NCBI GenBank assembly: GCA_003134695.1
Contig: PLCB01000056.1
Coordinates: 1 to 64,000, forward strand
Origin: Candidatus Zemynaea palustris
GTDB lineage: Bacteria > Vulcanimicrobiota > Vulcanimicrobiia > Vulcanimicrobiales > Vulcanimicrobiaceae
Length of the DNA: 64,000 nt
Direction: 5' to 3'
The notes under the pieces are model-generated. The model was not told the DNA's origin. It saw nothing but the letters and a program-made list of their open reading frames with translations, and searched no databases. The position numbers and the translations under genes are program-made. Below, piece by piece: positions 63,680 through 64,000 of the stretch. The number at the start of each line of letters is the position of its first letter. Position 1 is the stretch's first letter.

Positions 63680-64000
63680 CGACGACCACGACGTCGATCG
63701 TCATCGCAGCCTCGCCACAAACGATCTATTCGTTCGCGGCGGCAACCGAGCGCTGGCCCGAGTTCTTGCCGCATTATCGTTACGTCCGCGTCGTCGAGCG
63801 CAACGGCGAATCGCGCGTCGTCGAGATGTCGGCGTGGCGCGGCTTCATCCCGATTGAATGGACCGCGCGTCAAGTCAACGATCCGGTTCGACCACATATC
63901 GCGTTTCATCACGTAAAAGGGTGGACGCGCGGAATGGACGTCGAATGGCGTTTTGAGCCGGTCGAAAGGGGGACGCGCGTCACGATCGAGCATCGTCTGC
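63676..64000 (+). CDS. SRPBCC (polyketide cyclase/START-like) protein, 3' end cut
   Basis: The first 108 residues of a hydrophobic-pocket protein. IVIAASPQTIYSFAAATERWPEFLPHYRYVRVVE is the classical coenzyme Q-binding/polyketide cyclase N-terminus, followed by WTARQVNDPVRPHIAFHH and WRFEPVERGTRVTIEH. ATG 63676 overlaps the flavoprotein stop. The window ends before the last helix. Role: binding of a lipid, quinone or polyketide intermediate, inferred from fold and neighbours. Confidence 0.88.
   Translation, partial: MTTTTTSIVIAASPQTIYSFAAATERWPEFLPHYRYVRVVERNGESRVVEMSAWRGFIPIEWTARQVNDPVRPHIAFHHVKGWTRGMDVEWRFEPVERGTRVTIEHRL

Overview
The window is 64 kb of dense, high-GC bacterial chromosome, with almost no intergenic space and long runs of genes joined by 1-8 nt overlaps. 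No phage, insertion sequence, CRISPR array or rRNA was seen. The cell looks diderm: there is a TonB-ExbB-ExbD system, a second TonB-like proline-rich protein, UppP and a class A penicillin-binding protein. Several traits point to the Terrabacteria side of the tree: a 3D/G5-domain cell-wall protein directly upstream of rsmA (as yabE-ksgA in Firmicutes), a Gram-positive-type LexA box, and frequent GTG/TTG starts. My best guess, by inference only, is Candidatus Eremiobacterota (WPS-2) or a related uncultured lineage.

Layout. 1-2.3 kb: 3' part of tRNA-Ser(UGA), a small conserved protein, and a minus-strand lemA-TPM-TPM operon. 2.4-11.4 kb: NUDIX, MgtC, serS (minus), then moeA-hisC-phosphoesterase-TPR-thioesterase-smpB-tilS-hpt. 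11.4-16 kb: ftsH followed by two M16-fold proteins that both lack the zinc motif. 16-22.2 kb: three glycosyltransferases, a CPBP membrane protease, rsmA and the 3D-domain protein. 22.2-23.3 kb: a strong promoter with an embedded perfect LexA box, driving an unknown protein and an alkyladenine DNA glycosylase. 23.3-26.3 kb: rluB-like pseudouridine synthase and the aromatic amino acid genes aroH-aroF-tyrA. 26.3-30.2 kb: an energy-transduction operon (TPR/TonB_C-like, ExbB, ExbD, a 41-residue microprotein, ExbD, TonB). 30.2-45.8 kb: a very long co-directional array with uppP, moaC, moaB, folC-folP-folB-folK, a degenerate biotin carrier, accC, nusB, PBP1A, xseA-xseB, tlyA, nadK, recN and an alcohol dehydrogenase. 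45.8-48.7 kb: pyk (minus) and a proline-rich TonB-like protein. 48.8-57.3 kb: the classical rimP-nusA-ylxR-infB-rbfA-nrnA-truB-ribF translation/transcription operon, ending in a TlpA-type thioredoxin. 57.4-64 kb: a secreted unknown protein, a diguanylate cyclase, a membrane-anchored zinc-ribbon Hsp100 ATPase (minus), a ferredoxin, and the start of a methyltransferase-flavoprotein-SRPBCC cluster cut by the window end.

Most interesting points: (i) a LexA-box-controlled unknown gene plus DNA glycosylase; (ii) an AccB-position protein that has lost its biotinyl-lysine and resembles in principle the plant BADC regulators; (iii) a ClpE-like Hsp100 with a membrane anchor and no ClpP-docking loop; (iv) a microprotein inserted exactly between two exbD genes; (v) two housekeeping genes (ylxR, rsmA) with no ATG/GTG/TTG start, ylxR lying in frame directly behind the nusA stop codon. 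All functional statements rest on reading the translated sequences and remembered family motifs; no database search was run.
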